From positions 744,001-808,000 of the forward strand of contig JADJWM010000017.1 in assembly GCA_016716365.1 (NCBI GenBank): a DNA stretch of 64,000 nt, given 5' to 3'. Positions 17,524 through 26,904 of this stretch are shown here, one piece after another. This DNA is from Chloracidobacterium sp. GTDB taxonomy: Bacteria; Acidobacteriota; Blastocatellia; Pyrinomonadales; Pyrinomonadaceae. The notes under the pieces were generated by a model. That model worked only from the letters and a program-made list of their open reading frames with translations. It was not told the origin of the DNA and did no database searches. The translations under genes and the position numbers were made by a program. Within the stretch, counting starts at the first letter, position 1. The number at the start of each line of letters is the position of its first letter.

Positions 17524-18423
17524 CTAATTGGCCAGTTCACTTAAATTCCATCCGGCCCGTCGGGCGCCGGCCAGGTAGGCAGATTCAAGGAATTCTAGGA
17601 CCGCGACCCTAGGATCGGGTAGAGTTCGGATCTCGTCGTACATCAACAGGGCGAGGTGCGAGCCGTTCGATTCCTGCCATTTCGCCGATGCCGGCTCGAG
17701 CGGTTCGTCGGCTAGCCCGGACGGTTCGGGCGCAGTGTAAGAATAGAAAGCCGGTGCCGGGACATTATCGTCGCCGAACCAGAATCCGAAACTTATGACC
17801 TCGTGCGAGTAGGCCTCGCGTTCAACGATGTTCGCGCCTTCACGGGCCGGCACTCTCTTGCCTGAGAATCGGGTCAGGGCGAGGTCAAAACTGTGCCAGA
17901 ACATATGGACCGGCGTCGATTTGCCCGAAAAGCGCCCGCGGAATTCGTTCAGGATGCCATCGACTGTCACGAGGGTCCGGTGAAATCGTTCGACATGATC
18001 TTTCTCGTACGACCTGTTCTCGGTATCTTCGGCGAATGGGGTAGTCGACGGAGCTTCGTAAGGCACGGCCTTGATCGCCGGCCGAATACCAAGTTTTGCA
18101 AGATTAGCAAATACGCTGCTGTAAAAATCGGCGACGGAGAGTCCGTCGAAAAGGCCGAAATCCTCTGTCTGACCATCGCTTGTCGCTATGCGAAGCAGAT
18201 GGCAGGCGAAATCGAACTCTATCTCGAAGTTTCCGCCCGAATATGGGATCGTGTGCGTTGATAGCCCTCGTGGTGTGACGTAGAGAGGGACGTGCCACCA
18301 GTGGTTAAGCCGCGGATGCATCACGAGCCTGATCTTGCCGACGATCTGGCAGTACAGATGAAGCGTGTTCTTGGTCGACCTCCATGAATCAAGAGGTACT
18401 TCGGGATAGGATTCGTATTCCAT
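17524..18423 (-). CDS. DUF5996 family protein
   Basis: 299 residues, cytoplasmic. The start LDSWRSTKNTLHLYCQIVGK, the motif HPRLNHWWHVPLYVTPRGL and later HMFWHSFDLALTRFSGKR are highly conserved in DUF5996 proteins. The many His and Trp residues suggest a ligand or metal site, but no activity is known. It is transcribed divergently from the VOC gene at 18564. Confidence 0.8.
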   Translation of the reverse strand: MEYESYPEVPLDSWRSTKNTLHLYCQIVGKIRLVMHPRLNHWWHVPLYVTPRGLSTHTIPYSGGNFEIEFDFACHLLRIATSDGQTEDFGLFDGLSVADFYSSVFANLAKLGIRPAIKAVPYEAPSTTPFAEDTENRSYEKDHVERFHRTLVTVDGILNEFRGRFSGKSTPVHMFWHSFDLALTRFSGKRVPAREGANIVEREAYSHEVISFGFWFGDDNVPAPAFYSYTAPEPSGLADEPLEPASAKWQESNGSHLALLMYDEIRTLPDPRVAVLEFLESAYLAGARRAGWNLSELAN

Positions 18424-18563
18424 AGATTCTTGACGGACCGGAAAACCAAATTGTCACGGTTTTCACATCGGTATCGCGATGATCTTAACCGTGAATATTA
18501 GTGTTGACGAGTGGTGTATTATCAGACAAGTTCATCCAAAGCCAAAATACGACGGAGGTAAAT

Positions 18564-19025
18564 ATGGCCGACCAAGTAAACCCGATCCCTGAGGGCTACG
18601 AAGGGGTCACACCCTATTTGATCTGCAGGAACGCCGAAGCAGCGATCGACTTCTATAAACGAGCGTTAGGTGCCGAAGAACTTTTCCGCATTGGCGAACC
18701 AGGCATGGTAGGACATGCCGAGATGAGGATCGGGAATGCCATCATCATGCTCGCGGACGAATTTCCGCCGATGGCAGTGAGCCCGGAAACGATCGGCGGC
18801 TCGGCCGTGAGCCTTTACATTTACGTTGAAGATGTTGACGCTTTCACTGAAAAGGCCGTAGCCGAGGGACTCGAAGTACTTAAACCAGTTTCGGATCAGT
18901 TCTACGGCGACCGATCCGGGCATTTTAAGGACCCGTTCGGCCATCTCTGGGGTTTCGCGACACACAAAGAAGACCTTACCCCAGAAGAACTTAGCGAAAG
19001 GGCAAAAACCGCCCACGGCGGGTAG
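18564..19025 (+). CDS. VOC (glyoxalase/PhnB-like) protein
   Basis: 153 residues with two beta-alpha-beta-beta-beta modules: TPYLICRNAEAAIDFYKRAL, GHAEMRIGNAIIMLADE, then FYGDRSGHFKDPFGHLWGFA. GGAGGT lies six bases before the ATG at 18564, deciding that start over an in-frame ATG at 18501. VOC proteins bind small molecules or metals (glyoxalase, bleomycin resistance, PhnB-like); the specific ligand cannot be read here. Confidence 0.85.
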   Translation: MADQVNPIPEGYEGVTPYLICRNAEAAIDFYKRALGAEELFRIGEPGMVGHAEMRIGNAIIMLADEFPPMAVSPETIGGSAVSLYIYVEDVDAFTEKAVAEGLEVLKPVSDQFYGDRSGHFKDPFGHLWGFATHKEDLTPEELSERAKTAHGG

Positions 19026-19193
19026 CGCTTTTCGGTACGTCGACGGCAATTTCCAGCAGATCATTTACGCCAGTGTTGATGTGATGGTCAATGGCCTTTT
19101 GGCTGCCTTTATAAATAAAGATCGGGCGGCCGTTCCGGCTGATCGCTAAACTCAGTTCCCGACTTTTTGGTATAACGGGAAGGGGCCGAAGAT

Positions 19194-21329
19194 CTACTTA
19201 CCGCCTCTTGCCGAAGCTTTGCCGGCGGTGAGCACCCGTATCGTCCGGTCAAGCGGCAAGATGAACAGCCGAATACCGTCGGGATGAAATGCGGCATTCC
19301 ATCCGCCTCCGCTGATGGGGATGCTGAGCAGGCTCTCGCCGGTCGCGGTGTCCCAGATCTTCACGGTCTCGTCGGAAGAGGCCGAGGCTAATCTCAAACC
19401 GTCAGGGCTGAAGCCTGCGCCGTTGACCTGTTCGTCGTGCCCGCGAAGGGTCAGTGGCTTAGATGGCGAAGCGACATCGATGATAGTAATGACTCGGCCC
19501 GATGTAGCCGCCAGTCGTTGCGAATCTCTACTGAAATCGAGACTCGTAATCCGCGAGGCGACCGTCGGCACCGTTACGGCGAGTCTTCCGGTCGCGGTCT
19601 CCCAGATATTCACGTTGCCATCCGCTCCGCCGGTTGCCGACCATTTACTGTCAGGTGAGATCGCGATGTAGGTGACATCGGTTCCGTGAATAAAGCTTCG
19701 GACCTCGCGCCCGGTTTCGGCTTCCCAAAGCTTTGCAGTCGCATTGCTCGAGGGCGAAAGCACATGCCTTCCGTCCGGTGTGAACGCCACCGAGATCAAT
19801 TGCGGCCCCTTAACGGTCTCGAACGTTCTGATCTCCGCGGCCGAATCCGCGTTCCATAGTTTGATCTTGCCATCATTTCCCACACTTGCGAGACGCTTTT
19901 GATCGGGACTGTAGGCAACGGCATTGGCTGACTGTTCCTGGGCGACCCATTGTTTGAGTTCCCGGCCTGAGTCGACGTCCCAAATACGCACCTTGCCAAG
20001 CCAGGAGGCCGTAGCGACCCGTTTCCCGTCGGTGGAGAAATCGATGCCGTAGGTGCCGCCGTCCAAGTTCCATGTCGCGTCACCGGTACTTTCCAATGCC
20101 CATGTCTTTATCGTTCCGTCGACCGAGCCGGTGTATATCACGTCGCTGCCGTACGCAATGGCATTGATACCCTTGGTGTGGCCCATCAGAGTGGCTTTTT
20201 CCTCGCCGGTCTTCACATCCCAGAGCTTTATCGTCTGGTCCGTCGAGCCGGTCGCGATCGTACGGCCGTCGGGCGAGAACGCGACCGTGTTTACCCACTT
20301 CGCGTGGCCCCATCCGCGGCCGCCCAACTTGTGGACAAGTTTCCGCGTAGCAGCGTCCCAGATGCGTGTGGCCGAGTCCTTGCCGCCAACGGCCAACATT
20401 TTGCTGTCCGGGCTGAACGCAATTCCCTGGCCGGCCTTGTAAACCTCGTCACCCTCGGTCTCAAGCGTCTCTGCCTCGCCCCATTTCGACGTATCCCAGA
20501 TCGCGGCCATTTTATCGACTTCCCATGAGGCGACGGCGAGATACTTGCCGTTCGGACTGAAGGCGATGTTTACAAGCGGCTTCACGCCATACTCGAGCTT
20601 TTTAATGGATTCACCGGTGCTTGTATCCCAGATCTCGACGATCCCCCAAACACCGCGAGCTTCGTTTCGGTCCCAGGAACATGAGGCGAGCATCCGGCCG
20701 TCGGGGCTGAACGCCGCGGCTGTAATTCCTTTCCCGTTGCCCTTGAGACGTTTCAGTTCAGTTTTTGATTCGACGTCCCAAACAATGACGGTGTGACCCG
20801 AGAACGCTGCAACCAACAGCTTCCCGTCGAAACTGAAGGCCAATGATTGGGGAGAAAGTTTCGGATCCGAAAATCGGAAAACCTCAGCCATCGTTGTTGC
20901 GTTCGAGATCCGTATGGTGCGGTCGGCGGTTGCCGTGGCGATCGCCTTTCCATTCGGACTGACAGCAAGGGCGGTCACGGGCGCCGTTGGGAAGTCAAAG
21001 GATCCAACGTGCTGATTAGCCTTTGCACGGAGGTAGTTCCATTCCCAGCCCCGGAATTGGACCGGAGCAGCTGTCAGCCAGCGCTTCGCTTCAGCGGTTT
21101 CGCTGAGTCGAAGGGCGTTGTTTGCAGCCGCGATATGTGCAAGGTATGAGCGGTATTCTGGACTATTCCCTTTGTCCGCAAGCTGGCCCGATCCAACGGT
21201 CGTAAGAAGCAGCAACGACAGGGCCGCGATCGCGGATCTGAGGCCATTTCTCGACCACAAAGGTCTGAAAGGATCTAAATTGACATCGAGCAGCGAGATT
21301 GATATCGTGCGAAAATTCACTAGTGACAT
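19194..21329 (-). CDS. WD40-repeat protein with export segment
   Basis: Up to 711 residues. A hydrophobic segment (RSAIAALSLLLLTTVGS) leads to a helical region (YLAHIAAANNALRLSETAEA) and then at least a dozen WD40 blades (for example AFSPDGRTIATGSTDQTIKL with WD at the end), likely two beta-propellers. This is a protein-interaction scaffold, probably anchored in or exported across the inner membrane. The start is unclear: ATG at 21329 overlaps the divergent DUF2461 start by two bases. A TTG further in, before the hydrophobic segment, would free the promoter region. Confidence 0.8.
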   Translation of the reverse strand: MSLVNFRTISISLLDVNLDPFRPLWSRNGLRSAIAALSLLLLTTVGSGQLADKGNSPEYRSYLAHIAAANNALRLSETAEAKRWLTAAPVQFRGWEWNYLRAKANQHVGSFDFPTAPVTALAVSPNGKAIATATADRTIRISNATTMAEVFRFSDPKLSPQSLAFSFDGKLLVAAFSGHTVIVWDVESKTELKRLKGNGKGITAAAFSPDGRMLASCSWDRNEARGVWGIVEIWDTSTGESIKKLEYGVKPLVNIAFSPNGKYLAVASWEVDKMAAIWDTSKWGEAETLETEGDEVYKAGQGIAFSPDSKMLAVGGKDSATRIWDAATRKLVHKLGGRGWGHAKWVNTVAFSPDGRTIATGSTDQTIKLWDVKTGEEKATLMGHTKGINAIAYGSDVIYTGSVDGTIKTWALESTGDATWNLDGGTYGIDFSTDGKRVATASWLGKVRIWDVDSGRELKQWVAQEQSANAVAYSPDQKRLASVGNDGKIKLWNADSAAEIRTFETVKGPQLISVAFTPDGRHVLSPSSNATAKLWEAETGREVRSFIHGTDVTYIAISPDSKWSATGGADGNVNIWETATGRLAVTVPTVASRITSLDFSRDSQRLAATSGRVITIIDVASPSKPLTLRGHDEQVNGAGFSPDGLRLASASSDETVKIWDTATGESLLSIPISGGGWNAAFHPDGIRLFILPLDRTIRVLTAGKASARGGK

Positions 21330-21987
21330 GATAGCTAAAGAAACACTCGACTTTCTGCAAAAACTACAAAAAAACAATAATCGTGAATGGTTTACGGCAA
21401 ACAAAAGCCTTTACGAATCGGCCAGCAACAATATCATTGCCCTCACTGATCATCTGATCGGGCAGCTCGCGAAGTTCGACCCGGAAGTGGCGGGACTTGA
21501 TCCGAAGTCGTGTGTCTTTCGCATCTACCGGGATGTTCGCTTTTCAAAAGATAAGAGCCCATACAAGATCAACCTCGGTGCCTATATCAGCCCGGGCGGC
21601 CGCAAGTCGATGCGGCCGGGTTATTACTTTCATATCCAGCCGGGCCAGAGTTTCATGGCCGGCGGAAAACATCTTCCCGACGGTCCCGAGTGTCTGAAGA
21701 TCCGGACCGCGATCGCCTACAACACCGCTGAGTTTCTGAAGATAGTCGAAAAGAAGTCTTTCCTTGAGGCTTTCGGCCAACTCAGCGGGGAACGACTTCG
21801 ATCGGCTCCGAAGGGCTTCGATCCCGAACACAAGGCGATCGAATACCTAAAACTCAAAGAGTTCATGGCGTTCACGGAATTTCGCGACGACAAGTTTGTG
21901 ACCTCGCCAGAGTTCCCAAACTTGCTTGCCAAACTTGCCAAGGAGATGTATCCGCTCATCAGATTCCTTCGCAGGGCCCTTGGATAG
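21328..21987 (+). CDS. DUF2461 (TIGR02453) family protein
   Basis: 219 residues, the normal length. ETLDFLQKLQKNNNREWFT, FRIYRDVRFSKDKSPYK and GYYFHIQPGQSFMAGGKHLP are diagnostic. The family is widespread and uncharacterised. The ATG at 21328 fits family starts; the longer in-frame reading from 21118 runs antisense through the WD40 gene. The two divergent genes start within two bases of each other, so promoters must lie inside each other's 5' regions. Confidence 0.85.
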   Translation: MIAKETLDFLQKLQKNNNREWFTANKSLYESASNNIIALTDHLIGQLAKFDPEVAGLDPKSCVFRIYRDVRFSKDKSPYKINLGAYISPGGRKSMRPGYYFHIQPGQSFMAGGKHLPDGPECLKIRTAIAYNTAEFLKIVEKKSFLEAFGQLSGERLRSAPKGFDPEHKAIEYLKLKEFMAFTEFRDDKFVTSPEFPNLLAKLAKEMYPLIRFLRRALG

Positions 21988-21990
21988 ATC

Positions 21991-22563
21991 TCAATGACAG
22001 CGGCCGTGAGACTCCTTAAGAAGTTCGACCAGATCACGATCGAAGGTCGAAGCATCGGTCGCAACGACCATGTGCGAGATCCGCGGCATCGGGCCCGTTA
22101 GTTTCGCTTTTTCGGCCTTGTCATCAAATGGTCGCTCACCGAGGTCGAGGCCGATCCGGAGCTCTTTCGGCTTGATATTGATCGCCGCGAACTCTCGATT
22201 TTCGAGGATCGAGACGTACGTCTTTTTCGGCAATACGCTGGATTGAGGAAAGTTCTTTTTCACGAAGGCGATGAACTCCTCGAACAACGGCCGCATTTCT
22301 GCGGCTTTTGCGAATTGATTATCAAGCAGATCGTCGGTGCTTCCATACACAGGGTTCCCGCCGTTTGCATGAATACCCGCCAGAAGCGATGCGTTCATAT
22401 GTCCAAATCCGTGGTCGGACTTGAGCCACGCGATCACGTCGTTCCTTTTTTTGCTTCCGAATCCATCGATCGCCTTCATCCACCCTTTCAGGTCATTGCC
22501 AGTAGACTTGGCCAGACCGTCGATAAATTCCTTTTCAATTTCACCAGATGTTTTTTGTGCCAT
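21991..22563 (-). CDS. DUF4287/DUF5655 protein
   Basis: About 190 residues. The N-terminal MAQKTSGEIEKEFIDGLAKS with WLKSDHGFGHMNASLLAGI is the DUF4287 part (phage-associated helical domain). The C-terminal FIAFVKKNFPQSSVLPKKTY with LRIGLDLGERPFDD is the DUF5655 part. Function unknown. I use the ATG at 22563 rather than 22602. Its start lies just before the end of the DUF1761 gene, same strand. Confidence 0.7.
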   Translation of the reverse strand: MAQKTSGEIEKEFIDGLAKSTGNDLKGWMKAIDGFGSKKRNDVIAWLKSDHGFGHMNASLLAGIHANGGNPVYGSTDDLLDNQFAKAAEMRPLFEEFIAFVKKNFPQSSVLPKKTYVSILENREFAAINIKPKELRIGLDLGERPFDDKAEKAKLTGPMPRISHMVVATDASTFDRDLVELLKESHGRCH

Positions 22564-22585
22564 GTTATTTTCAGTGCCTCGACAT

Positions 22586-22990
22586 CTACCTCCAAATTCC
22601 AAGGATCAATCCTATCACTGCAAAATAAACGACGATAAAACCGCAGTTTATGGCAATGTACTTGAATGACCGCTGTTCAAAAAGGGCGATAATGATGAAC
22701 ATTCCGACAACCCAAATCGCCGCAAGTAGCCCGGCAGCGATGCCCCATTGCCAGGTCGTCCCCGGGGCTCCCAGAAAAAAGGCCAGATTGTACGACAGGA
22801 TCCATGCTATCAAGAACGATAAGCCGAAATTCTTGATCGGGTTCGCCTTTGCGAGCTGTTCATCCGTTAGGCCGTTCTCGGCCTGCCAGGGCTTCGCAAA
22901 AAGAAGCGGCGACCACCAGAATGCCCCGATGACCAAACTCATCACGGCACAAACGAATACTGCGATGTGATTGATGTAAAAATTTTCCAT
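22586..22990 (-). CDS. DUF1761 membrane protein
   Basis: 134 residues with four predicted transmembrane segments: HIAVFVCAVMSLVIGAFWWS, FGLSFLIAWILSYNLAFFLG, WGIAAGLLAAIWVVGMFI and YIAINCGFIVVYFAVIGLIL. The FWWSPLLFAKPW and ALFEQRSFKYIAINCGF motifs fit DUF1761. Inner membrane, function unknown. Confidence 0.85.
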   Translation of the reverse strand: MENFYINHIAVFVCAVMSLVIGAFWWSPLLFAKPWQAENGLTDEQLAKANPIKNFGLSFLIAWILSYNLAFFLGAPGTTWQWGIAAGLLAAIWVVGMFIIIALFEQRSFKYIAINCGFIVVYFAVIGLILGIWR

Positions 22991-23041
22991 AGGCGGCCAT
23001 TCTAGAATTCAAGGCTTACTTTCGTATTGGAAAAAATTTAC

Positions 23042-23872
23042 CTACCCGACAGGGACGTAGTTCTGATAATTCGTGTGGATCTTCGAATACTGCTCGGGAG
23101 TAAAACCTGAAAAGTGCTTGAAGTCGTTTATGAAGTGCGCCTGGTCGTAGAATCCGCATTCCTGGGCGATCATGTCCCACTCGATCGAGGCGGCGGCATC
23201 GATCGTGCGGATCGCCTTCTGAAATCGCATGATCTTCAAATACGACTTTGGTGTAATACCGATGTGCTTGCGGAACATCTCGGCAAAGTGCTTCTGTGAG
23301 TAACCGATCTTGTCATTCATTCGGGCAATGCTGATCCGGTCCGGCCGCTGAGTCATTTCTTCGACCGCGAAAGCGATGCAGGGATTCACATTCAGAACCG
23401 ACCTAAATTTCGCGATCAGATAACCTTCGACGATCTGGAAGCGTTTAACAATGTCTTTCTCGTCAAGAAGTTTCTCCCTTAGGTCGCCGAGTTCACTGCC
23501 CCAGATCAGGTCGGCATCGACAACGCAATCAGCGATCTCTTCCATCGGAAATGGAAAGAATGGTGCTGCCATACCCTTCTTGAACGCAATGACCATCATT
23601 GCCGCCCCATTCCCCGAAGGAATGGTGATCGGCTCCGTCCGCAGGCCCGAGGCCCATACGTGATGGCAGGCCTGGATCTCTTTCAAAGTGTTGTTGTCGT
23701 AGATGAACTGCGGCGTGTCATGAAAATCGATCAGTATCTCCGTGTCGCCGTTTGGCAGGAACCGGTCGACCGCATGAGCATGCTCGACGCGCTCAAAATA
23801 GATCAAGACGTCTATAAATTTATCGAGCGGTGCTCGCGGGATGTGAACCTGATAGATCATACCGGAAGGCAT
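23042..23872 (-). CDS. AraC-family transcriptional regulator
   Basis: 276 residues. An N-terminal sensing half (residues 1-160, with FLPNGDTEILIDFHD) precedes a C-terminal AraC pair of helix-turn-helix motifs: IGYSQKHFAEMFRKHIGI, TPKSYLKIMRFQKAI and then ECGFYDQAHFINDFKHFSG. It should act as a ligand-responsive activator or repressor. The ligand and target are unknown. The neighbouring DUF1761, DUF4287 and DoxX-like genes on the same strand are candidates. Confidence 0.88.
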   Translation of the reverse strand: MPSGMIYQVHIPRAPLDKFIDVLIYFERVEHAHAVDRFLPNGDTEILIDFHDTPQFIYDNNTLKEIQACHHVWASGLRTEPITIPSGNGAAMMVIAFKKGMAAPFFPFPMEEIADCVVDADLIWGSELGDLREKLLDEKDIVKRFQIVEGYLIAKFRSVLNVNPCIAFAVEEMTQRPDRISIARMNDKIGYSQKHFAEMFRKHIGITPKSYLKIMRFQKAIRTIDAAASIEWDMIAQECGFYDQAHFINDFKHFSGFTPEQYSKIHTNYQNYVPVG

Positions 23873-23981
23873 TGTCGGGCTTTTTCATGATTCCCGCAAG
23901 CTTTCGCTTTTCCTCGCTCATGGGAAAAATTGCTTTTCGGCACTTTTAATTTAAGGCGTACATCGGCGTGCCCTGTACCCG

Positions 23982-24398
23982 CTAGGGCCTTGCAAACGGA
24001 TTTGTGATGAACATAAGCAGCCCGGTCAGAATAAAATAGGGCACGATGACGGCGGCCCCCGGATAGTCTTTTGCCAAACGCTGGCCGAAGAAAAGCGATA
24101 GAAGCGAAGCCGCGGCGGCGACCGATGACCAAAATATGATCACCGTGGACGACGAGAAAAGAAAATACACGATCCCGACTGCAGCAAGAAGCCCGGAGGC
24201 GAGCTCCATTATCGTAATGACCGCAAGAAGGGCCGGGACAAAAGTGGCCAGCGGCGTCTTCGAGAAGTGGCCGGTGAGCCATTCAAGGTTGCCCTTCCTG
24301 TCGAATACTTTGTCGAGGCCGGACTGAATAAACAGCACAGCGACCATCGCTGCCGCGAATACTGCGGGAAGGTTTCGCCCTATCTCGTCAAAGTTCAC
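23982..24398 (-). CDS. DoxX-like four-helix membrane protein
   Basis: 138 residues with four hydrophobic helices. LPAVFAAAMVAVLFIQSGLDK at the start, MELASGLLAAVGIVYFLF, and the C-terminal IVPYFILTGLLMF fit the DoxX/DUF6041-like group. The start lies five bases after rpiB, so it is in the same transcript. Function not established. Confidence 0.75.
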   Translation of the reverse strand: MNFDEIGRNLPAVFAAAMVAVLFIQSGLDKVFDRKGNLEWLTGHFSKTPLATFVPALLAVITIMELASGLLAAVGIVYFLFSSSTVIIFWSSVAAAASLLSLFFGQRLAKDYPGAAVIVPYFILTGLLMFITNPFARP

Positions 24399-24403
24399 CG
24401 CGG

Positions 24404-24859
24404 TTACCCTTCCTTACCATTCTCAATATCAACGATCTTCTCGACACGCCGCTGGTGGCGGCCGCCTTCGAACTCCGCGTTAAACCAAGCCCGCAGGATC
24501 TCAGCAGCCCGGCCGTCATCCAGAAAACGGGCTGGAAGCGCGAGCACATTCGCGTCGTTGTGTTCGCGTGCAAGCCGGGCGATATCCGGGCTCCAGGCGA
24601 CGGCGGCGCGGACCCCTTTGATCTTGTTCGCCGCGATGGCCATACCGGTACCCGATCCGCACAAAAGAAGTCCCTGATCGGCTTTGCCGTCGGCGACGGC
24701 GCGTCCGACCTTCGATGCGAAATCCGGGTAATCGACGGAGTCGCTGGACGCAGGCCCCAGATCGTCGAACTCGATCCCGAGCTCTTTTAGAAGGGCCTTA
24801 ACCTTCTCTTTTTCCTCGAAGCCGGCGTGGTCAGCGGCCAGAGCGATCTTCTTCACCAT
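24404..24859 (-). CDS. rpiB: ribose 5-phosphate isomerase B
   Basis: 151 residues from the ATG at 24859. KIALAADHAGFEEKEKVK, the active-site segment LLCGSGTGMAIAANKIKGVR and HNDANVLALPARFL are diagnostic of RpiB/LacA. It interconverts ribose 5-phosphate and ribulose 5-phosphate in the pentose phosphate pathway. It is transcribed divergently from the HtrA-like protease gene and is followed by a DoxX-like gene after five bases. Confidence 0.93.
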   Translation of the reverse strand: MVKKIALAADHAGFEEKEKVKALLKELGIEFDDLGPASSDSVDYPDFASKVGRAVADGKADQGLLLCGSGTGMAIAANKIKGVRAAVAWSPDIARLAREHNDANVLALPARFLDDGRAAEILRAWFNAEFEGGRHQRRVEKIVDIENGKEG

Positions 24860-25027
24860 ATATACCGAGATTCTATACCTACTAGTTCGCTTACCAAAAC
24901 AGGCAGTCCCAGCTTCGCCGAGTCCGGGCATACAGCGGGATCAAAATGCCGCTGCGTGTTCGAAAGTATTGTTAATGCGGCCCGGAATTCATATAATCGG
25001 GTACGGGCGGCCATCCCTTCCTTCGGA

Positions 25028-26464
25028 ATGAAATTTCCTCTGTTCAAGTTCATTTCAGTTTTGTCGATAGGGCTCATTTTGTCTGTTCCGTTGGCGGCCC
25101 AGGATTTTCTTCCAGAGCTGGTCAAGCGGATCAAGCCGTCGTCGGTGGCGATCGAGACCTTTGATGCTCGCGGGAATTCCGTCTCGCGGGGCAGCGGCTT
25201 TCTGGTCGCAGCCGACCGGGTCGTGACCAATCGCCACGTGATCGAGCGTGCGTCACGCGTCGAGGTCCACCTGGTCGACGGCAAGAAGTTCCCGGCCAAG
25301 GGCATCCTCGCGATCGACGGCGAGGGCGATCTCGCCCTGCTCAAGGTCGATCTGCCGCCCGGGCTGGCCGCCGCGTTACCCATATCTCGGGCCGTGCCGC
25401 AGGAGGGCGAATCGATCGTCGTGGTCGGCAATCCCTTCGGCCTGGAAGGCTCGGTCTCGAACGGCATCGTGTCCGCGGTCCGCGAAATTGCCGGCTACGG
25501 CAAGATCATCCAGATAACGGCCCCGATCTCGCCTGGCTCCAGCGGCTCGCCCGTGGTAAATATGTGGGGCCAGGTGATCGGCGTCGCCACGCTTCAGGCG
25601 GCCGAGGGGCAGAGCCTGAATTTCGCTGTCCCGGCCGAGCGGATCCTGCAGATGCGTGTGACCGACCTTAAAACGGTCGCGTCGCATGCCGCCACGGCCC
25701 AGCGGGACAAGCGGGCCGCGGCCGAGAGTGCCTTTTCGCAGGGCGTCGTCCTGCTGTCGCGGGACGATTTTGCCAGGGCGTTGCCGTATTTCGAAAAGGC
25801 CGTCGATGCCGACCCGAATTACGCTGAAGCGTGGTATCAGGCCGGTTACGCCTATGGCTTCCTGGGCCGCCATGCCGACGCCCTCAAAGCTTCGAAGCAG
25901 GCGGCGAAGCTGCGTCCCGATTGGGCCGAGGCCCACGTGAACATCGGTGCCTCTAACTTTGCCCTCGGCCAATTCAAGGAAGCGGCCGATGCCTATCGCC
26001 AGGCCATCCGCATCGAGGACGACAGTGCCGACACCCAGTACGGGCTTGGCCTGAGCCTGGAAAAGCTGGGCCGCACGGACGAGGAGGCCCTTGCTTACCG
26101 GCGTGCCCTTGCCCTGAACCCCGGCCATTCGGGAGCGATGGAGCGGCTCGGGCTGGCCTATGTGAAGCTGAAGCGCCACGCCGACGCACTGGCCGCGTTC
26201 GAGCAGCTAAAGATCTATAAGCCGGAGGCCAAGACCTATAACTACATCGGCGAGAGCCTGTTCGAGCAAGGCAAGACTGAAGAAGCGAGCGAGGCTTTTA
26301 ACACCGCCGTCAATTACAACCCCGATCTCGACGCCGCCCGTTTCAATCTCGGCCGTGCTTACGTGAAGCTGGGCAATATCGCGATGGCCCGTGCCCAATA
26401 CGAGATCCTCCGTGCCGCCCGCTCCGATCTCGCCGACCGCCTGCTCGTCCTTATCGATCCCTAA
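25028..26464 (+). CDS. secreted trypsin-like (HtrA-type) protease with TPR tail
   Basis: 478 residues. A signal peptide (FKFISVLSIGLILSVPLAAQ) precedes a chymotrypsin-fold protease with His in RVVTNRHVIERA, Asp in DGEGDLALLKVD and Ser in SPGSSGSPVVNMWGQVIG. In place of the usual PDZ domain, at least five TPR units follow (ALPYFEKAVDADPNYAEAWY and so on) to the C-terminus. The ATG at 25028 is chosen for the signal peptide. It probably processes misfolded or specific client proteins in the periplasm, with the TPRs selecting them (inference). Confidence 0.88.
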   Translation: MKFPLFKFISVLSIGLILSVPLAAQDFLPELVKRIKPSSVAIETFDARGNSVSRGSGFLVAADRVVTNRHVIERASRVEVHLVDGKKFPAKGILAIDGEGDLALLKVDLPPGLAAALPISRAVPQEGESIVVVGNPFGLEGSVSNGIVSAVREIAGYGKIIQITAPISPGSSGSPVVNMWGQVIGVATLQAAEGQSLNFAVPAERILQMRVTDLKTVASHAATAQRDKRAAAESAFSQGVVLLSRDDFARALPYFEKAVDADPNYAEAWYQAGYAYGFLGRHADALKASKQAAKLRPDWAEAHVNIGASNFALGQFKEAADAYRQAIRIEDDSADTQYGLGLSLEKLGRTDEEALAYRRALALNPGHSGAMERLGLAYVKLKRHADALAAFEQLKIYKPEAKTYNYIGESLFEQGKTEEASEAFNTAVNYNPDLDAARFNLGRAYVKLGNIAMARAQYEILRAARSDLADRLLVLIDP

Positions 26465-26904
26465 TTTCTTTGCCCCAAGCCGGGACAGGAAAAGCACACT
26501 TCGGGTATACTCCGCGACGATAAGTATCTGTGAAAGAACGTCTTACGCGGGTCCGCCGACCGGCCGCGTTCTGCTGTTGTCCCGCTTGTCCCACGCCGGC
26601 GCAACACTAAAGTGGGATATGCAGATCATTGCAAACATTGGGTTTATCGCAAAAACGACCCTTTGTCCCACCTAATTTGCAAACACACACGGCTGGAGCG
26701 GTTGCTCCAACCTGGGACGACGGCTTTTTTCGCCTCTCAGCCTTCCAAAATTTTCAAAGAACCCGCCAAAAATCGGCATATCATTGTAGCACAGTTGTCC
26801 CATCTGGGGGCAATTATTTTATCCACGGCACAATTTGGACAGTATTACCCTTGAGAATGAGGCTCACGATCTATGAGTTAGATCAGAACAGATCCTTAGA
26901 TCTA
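26465..26904. other. 440-base gap with repeated TTGTCCCR words
   Basis: No convincing gene on either strand. The octamer TTGTCCC followed by A or G occurs at 26577-26584, 26586-26593, 26663-26670 and 26795-26802, all on the same strand. This may be an operator-like set or a decayed repeat. The stretch is more AT-rich than its flanks. Confidence 0.4.

Noticed and set aside
24827..25027. N-terminal extension of the HtrA-like protease from 24827
   Set aside because: It runs antisense into the start of rpiB and hides the signal peptide that begins at 25028.
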